NCBI GenBank assembly: GCA_016790395.1
Contig: JAEUPH010000137.1
Coordinates: 1 to 54,293, forward strand
DNA length: 54,293 nt
Direction of reading: 5' to 3'
From: Rubrivivax sp.
GTDB lineage: Bacteria > Pseudomonadota > Gammaproteobacteria > Burkholderiales > Burkholderiaceae_C
Shown here: piece after piece, positions 21,212 through 29,819 of the stretch
Position numbering within the stretch: the first letter of the stretch is position 1
Layout: every line of letters begins with the position of its first letter
Notes under the pieces: model-generated
Database searches by the model: none
What the model saw: only the letters and a program-made list of their open reading frames with translations
Told to the model about the DNA's origin: nothing
Made by a program: the position numbers and the translations under genes

Positions 21212-21871
21212 ATGCCGCCGCCCAAGAAACCCCGACGCACCGCCGAGCGCATCCTCGAGGTGACGCTGGACCTCTTCAACCGCTTCGGCGAGCCCAACGT
21301 CAGCACCACGCTGATCTCGTCGGAACTGAACATCAGCCCGGGCAACCTGTACTACCACTACCCGGCCAAGGACGAGCTGATCAACGCGCTGTTCGACCGC
21401 TACGAGAAGGCGCTGACGGAGATCCTGCAGGCGGCCGACGGCGTGGAGAACGTGGAAGACGCCTGGCTCTTCCTGCACATGCTGTTCGAGCTGGTGTGGG
21501 GCTACCGCTTCCTCTACCGCGACCTCAACGACCTGCTCAGCAAGAACCGCCGGCTGGAGACGCACTTCCAGTTCGTGCTCAAGAACAAGGGCCGCGCCAT
21601 GCACGCCATGCTGGACGGCCTGTCGCGCAACGGCGCCGTGCGCCTCACCGGCGCCGAAGCCGCGCCGCTGGCCACCAGCATGGTGGTGGTGGTGACCTAC
21701 TGGCTCAGCTACGAGTACGTGCGCGACCCGCGGCATGCCTTGGAGCCCGAGGCCGCGGCGGCGTCCATGGGCCGCGGTGCCTGGCACGCGCTGGCGCTGC
21801 TGCTGCCGCACCTGGACGAGGCCTCGCGCACCCACCTGAACCGGCTGGCCGGGTCCTACGTCGGCGCCTGA
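21212..21871 (+). CDS. TetR/AcrR family transcriptional regulator
   Basis: A 219-residue repressor with an N-terminal TetR helix-turn-helix (TAERILEVTLDLFNRFGEPNVSTTLISSELNIS then NLYYHYPAKDELI) and a helical ligand domain. It is divergent from the ABC exporter, the usual arrangement for local control, but I see no clear palindromic operator in the 77-base gap. Its last 16 bases overlap the convergent histidine kinase gene. Confidence 0.92.
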   Translation: MPPPKKPRRTAERILEVTLDLFNRFGEPNVSTTLISSELNISPGNLYYHYPAKDELINALFDRYEKALTEILQAADGVENVEDAWLFLHMLFELVWGYRFLYRDLNDLLSKNRRLETHFQFVLKNKGRAMHAMLDGLSRNGAVRLTGAEAAPLATSMVVVVTYWLSYEYVRDPRHALEPEAAAASMGRGAWHALALLLPHLDEASRTHLNRLAGSYVGA

Positions 21872-23607
21872 CCCGGCGCGGCCAGCGGCAGCGTGAAGCG
21901 CAGGCTGGCGCCGCAGCCCGGCTGGCTTTCGGCGCTGATGCGCCCGCCGTGGCGCTCGACGATGCGCCGGCAGGTGGCCAGGCCGACACCGGTGCCGCTG
22001 AACTCGCTGGCGGCGTGGAAACGCTGGAAAGGCTCGAACAGGTGCGCGGCGCCGGTGGCGTCGAAGCCGGCGCCGTTGTCCTGCACCACCACGGCCAGCC
22101 GGCCATCGACCACCTCGCCCGCCAGTCGCACGCAGGCGTCGTCGCGCCGGCCGGTGAACTTCCAGGCGTTGGCCAGCAGGTTGGTGAGCAGGGCGCGCAG
22201 CAGGCCGGCGTCACCGGCCGCCAGCAGCTGTGCCGGCGCTTCGAAGCGCACGTGCCGATCCGGCGCCTGGTTCTGCAGGTCCTGCACGACCGCACGCGCC
22301 AGCGCCGCCAGGTCCACCGTCTGCAGGGTCAGTTCCGCCGCCGACACCCGCGACAGCACCAGCAGATCGGTGATCAGGGCCGACATGTGGCGCGCGGAGT
22401 TCTCGATCTGCTGCAGCATGCGGCGACCGTCATCGTCCAGCGCGCCGCCATGCCGCAGGCGCAGCAGGTGGCTGAAGCCCGTGAGCGCGTTCAGCGGCGA
22501 GCGCAGGTCGTGTGCGGCGGTGCGTGTGAAGGCCTCGAGCTCGGCGTTCACGTGCTCCAGGTCGGCCGTGCGCTCGCGCACGCGGCGCTCCAGGTCGGCT
22601 CGCGCCGACTCGCGCTCGGCATCGCGCTCGCGCGCGGCCGTCACATCCTCGGCGATGCCCCCGATCATGAGCGCGCGCCCGGCCTCGTCCAGGATCTGGC
22701 GCTTGCGGTCGGACACCCAGCGCTCGCTGCCGTCCGGGCGCCGGATGCGGTAGGTGCACTCGGATCGGCCCCGGGCCAGCAGTTCGGCGCTGGAACTCAG
22801 CGCGGCAGGCCGGTCGTCGGGGTGGACCACCTCCAGCCAGAGCGCGATGTCGCGCCGGAAGTCCTCGGCCGGCCGACCGTACAGCGTCTCGAAGGCCGGG
22901 CTCACGTAGAGCACTTCGCGGCCGTCGGCGCTGGCCAGCCAAAGCACTTCGGCCAGGCTCTGGTGCAGCTGGTCGTACTGGGACTGCTGGCGCTGCAGCG
23001 CTTCGCGCGCCTCGGCCTCGCGGGTCACGTCCTCGGCCATCACCAGCACCGCGGCGCGGCCGCCGAAGGGCACCCGGTGCGAGGTGATGCGCACCTGCAG
23101 CACCGTGCCATTCTTGCGCCAGTGGCGCACTTCGGAGGTGCGCGGACCCTCCTGCCGGCCCGACACGACCTCCAGCAGCCGGGGCACGTCCTCGGGCGGG
23201 CGGATGTCCTTCAGCGTCAGGCCGAGGAACTCGTCCGGCGTCCAGCCGTAGGCACGCACGGCCGCGGCATTGACGCTCAGGAAGGCCAGGGTATCGGCGT
23301 CGTAGACCCACATCGGCTGCGGGTGGCGCTGGAACAGGTCCTGCACCTGCAGCTCCCGCGAGCGCAGCGCCTCGCCGGCGCGCGCCAGTGCACGGTGGCC
23401 GGCACGCACCAGGGCGACGGCCGTGAAGGCCACGTACAGGAGGCCCTTGTAGCGCTGCGCCGCCACATGCCAGTCGTGATCGGAGGACAGGCTGGTGACG
23501 AGTTCGTCGGAACCCAGGATCCAGGCCACACCCGCCACCGCATAGGCCAGCCCGATGGCCAGCGCCACGTGCCAGGACTTCGAGGAGAGCGGATCTTTCA
23601 GGCGCAT
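21856..23607 (-). CDS. PAS-domain sensor histidine kinase
   Basis: A 583-residue sensor kinase. Two hydrophobic segments lie near the N-terminus (VALAIGLAYAVAGVAWIL; GLLYVAFTAVALVRAG), followed by two PAS domains (about residues 85-205 and 220-340), a short coiled region, a HisKA domain with the phosphoacceptor His366 in AAHDLRSPLNALTGF, and HATPase motifs (LLANAWKFTG, DNGAGFD, GTGVGLATCRRIVERHGG). No receiver domain or cognate response regulator is encoded next to it, so it is an orphan here. I chose ATG 23607 because upstream residues are unlike the family; the frame itself is open to 23730. Confidence 0.9.
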   Translation of the reverse strand: MRLKDPLSSKSWHVALAIGLAYAVAGVAWILGSDELVTSLSSDHDWHVAAQRYKGLLYVAFTAVALVRAGHRALARAGEALRSRELQVQDLFQRHPQPMWVYDADTLAFLSVNAAAVRAYGWTPDEFLGLTLKDIRPPEDVPRLLEVVSGRQEGPRTSEVRHWRKNGTVLQVRITSHRVPFGGRAAVLVMAEDVTREAEAREALQRQQSQYDQLHQSLAEVLWLASADGREVLYVSPAFETLYGRPAEDFRRDIALWLEVVHPDDRPAALSSSAELLARGRSECTYRIRRPDGSERWVSDRKRQILDEAGRALMIGGIAEDVTAARERDAERESARADLERRVRERTADLEHVNAELEAFTRTAAHDLRSPLNALTGFSHLLRLRHGGALDDDGRRMLQQIENSARHMSALITDLLVLSRVSAAELTLQTVDLAALARAVVQDLQNQAPDRHVRFEAPAQLLAAGDAGLLRALLTNLLANAWKFTGRRDDACVRLAGEVVDGRLAVVVQDNGAGFDATGAAHLFEPFQRFHAASEFSGTGVGLATCRRIVERHGGRISAESQPGCGASLRFTLPLAAPGQAPT

Positions 23608-23647
23608 GGGGCAGGTGCTGGTGCTGAACCGGCGGCTCCTTGGTGAT

Positions 23648-23670
23648 GGGCAGCAGGGTGCCTGCTGCCC
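23648..23670 (-). other. Perfect inverted repeat in the kinase leader
   Basis: GGGCAGCAGG-GTG-CCTGCTGCCC is a perfect 10-bp dyad with a three-base loop, 41 bases before the kinase ATG in the 190-base divergent region shared with the Bug receptor gene. It could be a leader hairpin or a dyad protein-binding site; without a T-run it is not an ordinary terminator. Confidence 0.45.
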
Positions 23671-23797
23671 TGAAACCCGCCAGACGCGCATCATGCACCG
23701 CGCCACCCCCGGGGGATTGCGGAACCTCAATCCACCGTCGCTGGCCTATGCTGGTGGCGGGCCGCAGAGCCCAACCGTGGCATAACAGGAGACATTC

Positions 23798-24820
23798 ATG
23801 CATTCGAATCGGAGACACCCGGGCGCAGGAGAGGGTTCGCGACCTGGCGCCCCAGGCAGCACCACCCGCCGACGCTTCGCGCTGGGCACGGCCGCCGCCC
23901 TGGCCCTGCCCTTCGGTGCCCGGGCCCAGGCCTTCCCGGCGCGCCCCATCCGCTACATCTGCCCCTGGCCCGCCGGCGGCAGCACCGACGCCGTGATCCG
24001 CGCCTTCGCCGAAAGCGCCGGCAAGATCCTCGGCCAGCAGGTCATCGTCGACAACAAGGGCGGTGCGGGCGGGCTGCTGGGCGCCAATGAACTGGTGAAC
24101 GCGCGGCCCGACGGCTACACCCTGAGCCAGCTGCCGCATGGCGTGTTCCGCATTCCGCACATGCAGAAGGTGCAGTTCGACGTGCTGAAGGACTTCACCT
24201 GGATCGCCTGCCTCACCGGCTACACCTTCGGCCTCGTGGTGCCGGCCGACTCACCCCTGAAGAGCATCGCCGACCTGGTGGCCTATGCCAAGGCCAACCC
24301 CGAGAAGCTGACCTACGGCCACACCGGCATCGGCACCAGCCCGCACCTGGCGGTGGAAGAGTTCGCGATGCGCGCCGGCATCAAGCTCACCCACGTGCCC
24401 TTCAAGGGCAATGCCGACAACATGCAGGCCATCCTGGGCGGCCACGTGATGGCCGCCAGCGACGCCACCGGCTGGGGCCCGCACGTGCAGGCCGGCAAGC
24501 TGCGCCTGCTGGCCACCTACGGCAGCAAGCGCACCAAGCGCTGGCCCGAGGTGCCGACGCTGGACGAACTGGGCTACAAGACGGTGAGCGACTCACCCTT
24601 CGGCGTGTGCGGCCCCAAGGGCATGGAGCCCGCCGTCGTGCGCACGCTGCATGACGCCTTCCGCAAGACGCTGGACGACCCCGCCGTCATTGCCACGCTG
24701 GAGAAGTTCGACCAGACCATCATCACGATGGACACCGAGACCTACACCCGGTTCGCGCGCGACACCTTCGCGGCGGAGAAGGCGACGATCGAACGGCTGG
24801 GGCTGGCGGCGAAGACCTGA
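23798..24820 (+). CDS. Tripartite tricarboxylate transporter receptor (Bug family)
   Basis: A 340-residue periplasmic binding protein of the Bug family, abundant in Burkholderiales. A TAT-like export signal (TTRRRFALGTAAALALPFGARAQ) follows a basic N-terminus. The family core is clear: FPARPIRYICPWPAGGSTD, VDNKGGAGGLLGANEL, the central GTSPHLAVE and PFKGNADNMQAILGGHV. Bug proteins bind small carboxylates; no TctAB membrane partners are nearby, so it is an orphan receptor. AGGAG precedes the ATG by six bases. Confidence 0.93.
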   Translation: MHSNRRHPGAGEGSRPGAPGSTTRRRFALGTAAALALPFGARAQAFPARPIRYICPWPAGGSTDAVIRAFAESAGKILGQQVIVDNKGGAGGLLGANELVNARPDGYTLSQLPHGVFRIPHMQKVQFDVLKDFTWIACLTGYTFGLVVPADSPLKSIADLVAYAKANPEKLTYGHTGIGTSPHLAVEEFAMRAGIKLTHVPFKGNADNMQAILGGHVMAASDATGWGPHVQAGKLRLLATYGSKRTKRWPEVPTLDELGYKTVSDSPFGVCGPKGMEPAVVRTLHDAFRKTLDDPAVIATLEKFDQTIITMDTETYTRFARDTFAAEKATIERLGLAAKT

Positions 24821-24821
24821 T

Positions 24822-25082
24822 TCAGCGCGACGCCGAAGACGGCGCCGCTGCCGGCGCGATGAGCGTCGTCATGCTGCCCACGCAGTCCTGCGTCTGGCCC
24901 TGGGCGCAGGCGGGGATGTCCGCCGGATGGCGCGCGGCATGGGACACGATGCCCGACTTGCGCGTCATGGCCCAGGTCACGAACGCGGCCGTGGCCACGG
25001 CCAGCGCGGCGATGAGCAGGCGGCGGCGGGCCGGGATCGGCCGGAAGCGGACGGTGGCGGGTTCGGTGGGCGGGCGCTGCAT
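24822..25082 (-). CDS. Small single-pass membrane protein, unknown function
   Basis: An 86-residue protein with a basic N-terminus, one transmembrane segment (LLIAALAVATAAFVTWAM) and a short outer part containing two cysteines (PACAQGQTQDC). I do not recognise a family. It is convergent with the Bug gene (stops one base apart) and divergent from the large AAA protein, with only 39 bases between the two starts. The frame is open further upstream, but the ATG at 25082 gives a coherent membrane protein. Confidence 0.5.
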   Translation of the reverse strand: MQRPPTEPATVRFRPIPARRRLLIAALAVATAAFVTWAMTRKSGIVSHAARHPADIPACAQGQTQDCVGSMTTLIAPAAAPSSASR

Positions 25083-25121
25083 CGGGGCGCGACTATCGCA
25101 CGCCGCCGCTACGATGGCCTC

Positions 25122-28100
25122 ATGGCGGAACCCCTGGAAGCGCTGATGCAGGCCATCGACTCGCTGCAGGCCCGGCGCGGGCTGATCGGCGACGCCGCCG
25201 TCGATGCCGCGCTGCAGCCGCTGCAGCAGCGCCTGGCGGAGTTGCAAGGCAGCGAGCAGCAGCTGCGACAGGTGAGCGTGCTCTTCATCGAAGGCGACGG
25301 TGGTCGTGCGCGTGCCGCGCCCGCGGTGCTGCGACTGGGTGGACGCCTGCTGCAGAGCAGCGGCGGCATCCAGGTCTGCGCCTTCGGCACGCCCAAGGCG
25401 CGCGAGGACGACGCCGAGCGCGCCGTGCTGGCCGCGCTGGAGGCGCTGGCCGCCGGTGCGGCACGGGCCGGCATCGCCACCGGGCCGGTGCTGCTGGGCG
25501 GCGGCGTGGACGGCGCCGGCAGCATCCGCGGCGCCACGGTGAACCTGGCGGCGCGCATGCAGCAGACGGCGCCCGCGGCCGGCCTGCGCCTGTGCCCCGA
25601 CACCTTGCGCGCCGTGCGTGGCCTCTTCGACATCGAGGAGGCGGCGCCTCTGGCCGTGAAGGGCTTCGACGGCGCCATGACCACGGGCCTGGTGCGCGGG
25701 CGCGCGCGCGAAGCCCGGGCGCAGCCCCACCGCGGCGTTCGCGGCGTGGCACCACCGCTCATCGGCCGCGCGACCGAACTGCAGGCCCTGCAGGCTGCAT
25801 GGCAGGCCCGCCGCGAAGGCGCGGCCGGCGCCACCGCGGCCTGGGTGGTGATGGGCGAGGCCGGCGTGGGCAAGTCGCGCCTGTGCACGGAGCTGCGCGC
25901 GTGGACGCAGGCCGAGGGCGGCGCGCGCTGGCTGCAGGCCCACGCCAGTGAACGCGAGATGGGCCGGCCCTATGGCCTGCTGCGTCAGCTCTTCATGCGG
26001 CACCTCGCGCTGCCCGACGGCGACAGCGCCAGCGAGGCGCGCGCCCGCTGGCTGGGCGCGGTGGCACCGCTGCTGCCCGAGGCGGCCGATGCCGCCGTGC
26101 TGGGCCACCTGCTGGGCCTGGACTTCGGCGACCACCCCGAGGTGCGCCCGCTCCTGACCGATGGCCGCCAGCTGCGCGACCGCGGCTTCTTCCACGCCAC
26201 CCAGGCGCTGACGGCCCTGGCGCGGGGCGGCGGCCCCATGGCGCTGTTCGTCGATGACCTGCAGTGGGCCGACGGCGGCACGCTGGACTTCGCCGAGCAG
26301 CTCCTGCGCGACGGCCGCGCCGGCCTGGTGATGCTGCTGGCCACGGCACGGCCGACGCTGGACGAACGCCTGCCGGGCTGGGCCGCCCGGCCGGGTCGGC
26401 GCATGCTGGTCCTCTCACCGCTGGCCAGCGGCGACGCCGGCTCCCTGGCCGACGCCCTGCTGGCCCGCCTGCCCGAGGCCCCGGCCGCGCTGCACCGGCG
26501 TCTGGTGGAAGGCGCCGAGGGCAATCCCTTCTTCATGGAAGAACTGCTGAACATGCTGATCGACCGCGGCGTCATCGCCGTGGGCGAGGACGGCTGGCGG
26601 CTCGGCCAGCAGGCGCTGGACGCGCGGGCGATGCCGCGCACGCTGGCCGGCGTGCTGCAGGCCCGCCTGGACGCGCTGGACGCCGAAGCGGCACACGCCG
26701 CGCGGATGGCCGCCGTCGTGGGCCCGGTGTTCTGGGCCGAGGCGCTGGCGGCACTGGGCATCGACGGCAGCGAAGCGCTGGCGCGACTGGCGCAGCGCGA
26801 ATTCGTCGTCGTCCGCCATGCGGCGGCAGCGACCGGGCGCACCGAGTTCGCCTTCCGCCACCACCTGCTGCACCAGGTCTGCTACGAGCGCGTGCTCAAG
26901 CGCGACCGCGTGCCGGCGCACGCCCGCATCGCACAGTGGCTGGCGCAGCAACCCGGCGAGCCCGCGCTGGAACTGATCGCCGAACACCACGAGCGCGGCG
27001 CCCAGCCGGCCCAGGCGCTGGACGCCTGGCAGCAGGCCGCCGAAGTGGCCCGTGTGCGCTACGCCAATGCCCAGGCGCTGGCCCACGCCGAGCGCGCCCT
27101 GGCCCTGGTGCCGGAGGAAGACCTGGCGCGCTGCTTCGCGTTGCGCATGCAGCGGGTGCTGGTGCTGTCCATCATCGGCAATGCGCCGGCGATCCACGCC
27201 GAGCTGCAGGCGCTGGAGCAGCTGGCCGAGACCCTGGACGACAACGGGCGCCGGGCCGAGGCGGCCTGCCGCCGGGCCGCCTTCCTCAACGAGACCGGCG
27301 AGCCCGCCGAGGCCGTGCGGGTGGCGCGCCAGGCGCTGGCCTGGGCCGGCGACAGCCGTCCCGACCTGGCCGCCCAGGCGGGCCTGGCGCTGAGCGCGGC
27401 ACTCGGGCGGCTGGGCCGCAGCGACGAGGCGCGCGCCCAGGCCGAGGCCGCGCTGGTGCAGGCCCGGCGCACCGGTGGCGGGCCGATGGAAGGCCCCATC
27501 CTCAACGAACTGGGCAGCCTGGCCGACGAAGCCGGCGAGTTCGAGGCGGCACGCGGGTTCTACCGGCAGGCATTGCAGGTGCACCGCCAGCGCGGGGTGC
27601 GCAGCAACGAGGCCGGCACGCTGTCCAACCTGGGCTACGTGGACCTCAACGTCGGCCGCTATGCCGCGGCGCGCGAGGTTTTCCTGGAGGCCCGCGACCT
27701 GTTCGCGCGCATCGGCCAGCGCACCCGCGAAGGCGTCGTGCTCATCAACCTGGCGCTGGCCTCGCTGCATGGCGGCGAACCCGTGCGCGCGCGCAGCGAG
27801 GCCGCCGAGGCCACGCGGCGGCTGCAGGCGGCCGGTGTGCGCTGGGCCGAGGCCGCGGCGCGGCGCGTGCAAGGCCAGGCGGCGCTGGCCCTGGGCGACA
27901 CCGCTGCCGCAGCGGCCGAGCTGCAGGCTGCCGCCCAGGCCTTCGGCGCGCTGGGCCTGGCCCACCTTCGGCACGAGGCGCAAGCCTCGCTGGCGCAGGT
28001 GGCGCTGGCCGAAGGCCGGGTGGCCGACGCCCTGGCGCTGGCCGGCGAGGTGCAGGAGGCGCTGCAGGGCGGCATGTCGCTCAACGGCACCGAAGAACCG

Positions 28101-28310
28101 ATGCGCGTGCTGCTGGCCTGCTGGCAGGCCCTGTCGGCCGCCGGTGACCCGCGGGCTGCGGGCTGGCTGGCCGACGCTGCGGACCAGCTCCAGACGCGGG
28201 CCGGGCGGCTGCTCACGCCCGAGTCGCGGCAGGCCTTCTTGCACGGCGTGCCGCACCACCGCGCGCTGTGGCAGGCGGCCGAGGCCGCCGGGTTCATATC
28301 TCGTCGTTGA
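25122..28310 (+). CDS. Degenerate cyclase-AAA ATPase-TPR signalling protein
   Basis: A 1062-residue three-part protein. Residues about 45-190 resemble a class III nucleotide cyclase domain (VSVLFIEGD, FGTPKAREDDAERAVLAALEAL, RGATVNLAARMQQTAPAAG), but the segment before FGTP is shortened and the usual metal-binding aspartates are not evident, so it is probably not catalytic. Residues about 215-600 are an AAA-type ATPase (Walker A GEAGVGKS with Lys251; Walker B LFVDDLQWAD near residue 379). The rest is TPR-like helical repeat (RSNEAGTLSNLGYVDLNVGRYAAAREVF). Proteins of this plan are signalling scaffolds related to soluble-cyclase and LuxR/STAND families. No partner is apparent. The start ATG 25122 follows the cyclase-like N-terminus. 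Confidence 0.85.
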   Translation: MAEPLEALMQAIDSLQARRGLIGDAAVDAALQPLQQRLAELQGSEQQLRQVSVLFIEGDGGRARAAPAVLRLGGRLLQSSGGIQVCAFGTPKAREDDAERAVLAALEALAAGAARAGIATGPVLLGGGVDGAGSIRGATVNLAARMQQTAPAAGLRLCPDTLRAVRGLFDIEEAAPLAVKGFDGAMTTGLVRGRAREARAQPHRGVRGVAPPLIGRATELQALQAAWQARREGAAGATAAWVVMGEAGVGKSRLCTELRAWTQAEGGARWLQAHASEREMGRPYGLLRQLFMRHLALPDGDSASEARARWLGAVAPLLPEAADAAVLGHLLGLDFGDHPEVRPLLTDGRQLRDRGFFHATQALTALARGGGPMALFVDDLQWADGGTLDFAEQLLRDGRAGLVMLLATARPTLDERLPGWAARPGRRMLVLSPLASGDAGSLADALLARLPEAPAALHRRLVEGAEGNPFFMEELLNMLIDRGVIAVGEDGWRLGQQALDARAMPRTLAGVLQARLDALDAEAAHAARMAAVVGPVFWAEALAALGIDGSEALARLAQREFVVVRHAAAATGRTEFAFRHHLLHQVCYERVLKRDRVPAHARIAQWLAQQPGEPALELIAEHHERGAQPAQALDAWQQAAEVARVRYANAQALAHAERALALVPEEDLARCFALRMQRVLVLSIIGNAPAIHAELQALEQLAETLDDNGRRAEAACRRAAFLNETGEPAEAVRVARQALAWAGDSRPDLAAQAGLALSAALGRLGRSDEARAQAEAALVQARRTGGGPMEGPILNELGSLADEAGEFEAARGFYRQALQVHRQRGVRSNEAGTLSNLGYVDLNVGRYAAAREVFLEARDLFARIGQRTREGVVLINLALASLHGGEPVRARSEAAEATRRLQAAGVRWAEAAARRVQGQAALALGDTAAAAAELQAAAQAFGALGLAHLRHEAQASLAQVALAEGRVADALALAGEVQEALQGGMSLNGTEEPMRVLLACWQALSAAGDPRAAGWLADAADQLQTRAGRLLTPESRQAFLHGVPHHRALWQAAEAAGFISRR

Positions 28311-28749
28311 TGATGCGCGGGTCCAGCGTGCCGATGAAGCCGAAGCTGTCCTGGAACAGCAGCACGAACTCGTAGCTGGTGCCGGTGGCGTCGTTGCCGG
28401 CCTCGTCGCTGAGCTGCAGCGAAGGCGGCGTCGTCGGCTGCACGGTGGCGCTGGGGAACACGGCCGTGGGGCGCTGCCTGACGGCCGGGTTCTGCACGGC
28501 GATGCCCACCGGGTACAGCGTGTTGGTGGAGCCGACGGCGTCCAGCACCACGATGTTGAAGGCCTGGCTGCCCACCACCTTGATGGCCGTAGCGCCGTTG
28601 GCGGGGTCGGCGGCCACGTAGGGCGGCTGCGGTTCCCGGGGCAAGGACGGCGACACCGACACGGTGGCCGGCGCCACGTTCACGATGCTGGTGCTGTTGC
28701 CCTGGAAGGCGCTGCCGAGCTGGTAGGTCACCGTGTAGAGGGTGGGCAT
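28294..28749 (-). CDS. Hypothetical protein
   Basis: A 151-residue protein with no recognised family. It is rich in Thr, Val, Pro and Ser with beta-strand-like alternation (TLYTVTYQLGSAF, NIVVLDAVGSTNTLYPVGI, YEFVLLFQDSFGFIG), lacks a signal peptide or transmembrane segment, and suggests a small beta-sandwich protein. A GGAG site precedes the ATG at 28749. Its last 17 bases overlap the end of the convergent AAA gene. The reading frame is better supported by composition and ribosome binding site than the overlapping alternatives. Confidence 0.6.
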   Translation of the reverse strand: MPTLYTVTYQLGSAFQGNSTSIVNVAPATVSVSPSLPREPQPPYVAADPANGATAIKVVGSQAFNIVVLDAVGSTNTLYPVGIAVQNPAVRQRPTAVFPSATVQPTTPPSLQLSDEAGNDATGTSYEFVLLFQDSFGFIGTLDPRIINDEI

Positions 28750-28871
28750 GAAGGTCTCCGGCGGAAGTGGATGCAGGCCCGGATGCTGCAGCGCGGGCCA
28801 CGGCGTGCCAAAGACTTTTTCACAATGCCCCCGCCCGCGGTGCAAGCGTTAGCCTTCAGGCCCAGACGGCC

Positions 28872-29819
28872 ATGCGCGACGCTCCAGCCCCTGCCCCGCT
28901 GACGCACCACGAGATCGTGGCGCTGGCCGCGCCCTTCACGCGCCAGGGTTTCGCCGTGGACCTGGCGGCCTGCGACCGCGCCGCGCGCCGCATCGCCTTC
29001 AGGCCGCAGCCGCTGGGCGACGGCCTCTCGCAGAAGGTCTTCGCCACCGAGGCCGACGACGGCTGGCGCGTCGAACGCCACACCAGCGAACCCGGCGGCG
29101 CGCAGGCGCTGGCGACGGCGGCGGGCGATGAGCTGTCGGCGCTGGCCGACCGGCTGGCCGCCCTGCCCGCTGCGGGCGGTTTCGAGCGCGGAGAAGGCTG
29201 GCTCATCGCCTGGCACCAGCGGCTGCCGGCCGCCGGGCCGCCGCTGCTGGCCGGCGCCAGCCTGCAACTGGACGGGCTTCAGATGGCGATGACGCTCTCG
29301 CCCGTGGACCGCATTCCGGCCGAGGTGACCGTGCACGCCCCGGCCGGCGACATCGCCAGCCTGCCCAGCGACCTGCTGGCCGTGCTGGGCCTGCCGTGGG
29401 CGCGGCTGGAGCGCAAGGGCACGGGATGGCGCAGCACGCTGAACGTGGGAGGCCGGGGCGCCGCGCGCAGCGCCCAGGCCATGGCGCAATGGCGCGCCGC
29501 TGCCAAGCACCTGGCGCGCACGCTGGCCGAGCCGCCTGCGCGCTTCCACGAGCGGCACGCGGCGCGCCGCTGGGGCGTGACGCTGCGCCGTGCGGTGCCG
29601 CTGCTGGCCTGCCTGGGCGTCATCGGCGCGGCGCTGTCGGTGCCGGCGATGAAACTGTCGGAAGACTCGGTCTTCCGCATGCTGATCTTCAACGCACCGC
29701 CGCTGCTGCTGGGGCTGCTGTTCGCCTTCCGCGAAATGCCGCGCATCGAACTGCCGCCGCCGCCGCAGCGGCTCACCGCGCCAGCGTGGCGCCAGCTGCC
29801 TGCACGAGAGGAGCGATGA
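28872..29819 (+). CDS. Membrane protein of the MoxR-VWA module, unknown function
   Basis: A 315-residue protein with a soluble N-terminal domain of about 230 residues and two C-terminal transmembrane segments (VPLLACLGVIGAALSVPAM; LIFNAPPLLLGLLFAF), ending in a Pro-rich tail. No family recognised. The stop overlaps the ATG of the MoxR gene (ATGA), which overlaps the VWA gene, so the three are one translationally coupled unit. It may be the membrane anchor or client of the ATPase/VWA pair. I chose ATG 28872; the frame is open 105 bases upstream. Confidence 0.65.
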   Translation: MRDAPAPAPLTHHEIVALAAPFTRQGFAVDLAACDRAARRIAFRPQPLGDGLSQKVFATEADDGWRVERHTSEPGGAQALATAAGDELSALADRLAALPAAGGFERGEGWLIAWHQRLPAAGPPLLAGASLQLDGLQMAMTLSPVDRIPAEVTVHAPAGDIASLPSDLLAVLGLPWARLERKGTGWRSTLNVGGRGAARSAQAMAQWRAAAKHLARTLAEPPARFHERHAARRWGVTLRRAVPLLACLGVIGAALSVPAMKLSEDSVFRMLIFNAPPLLLGLLFAFREMPRIELPPPPQRLTAPAWRQLPAREER

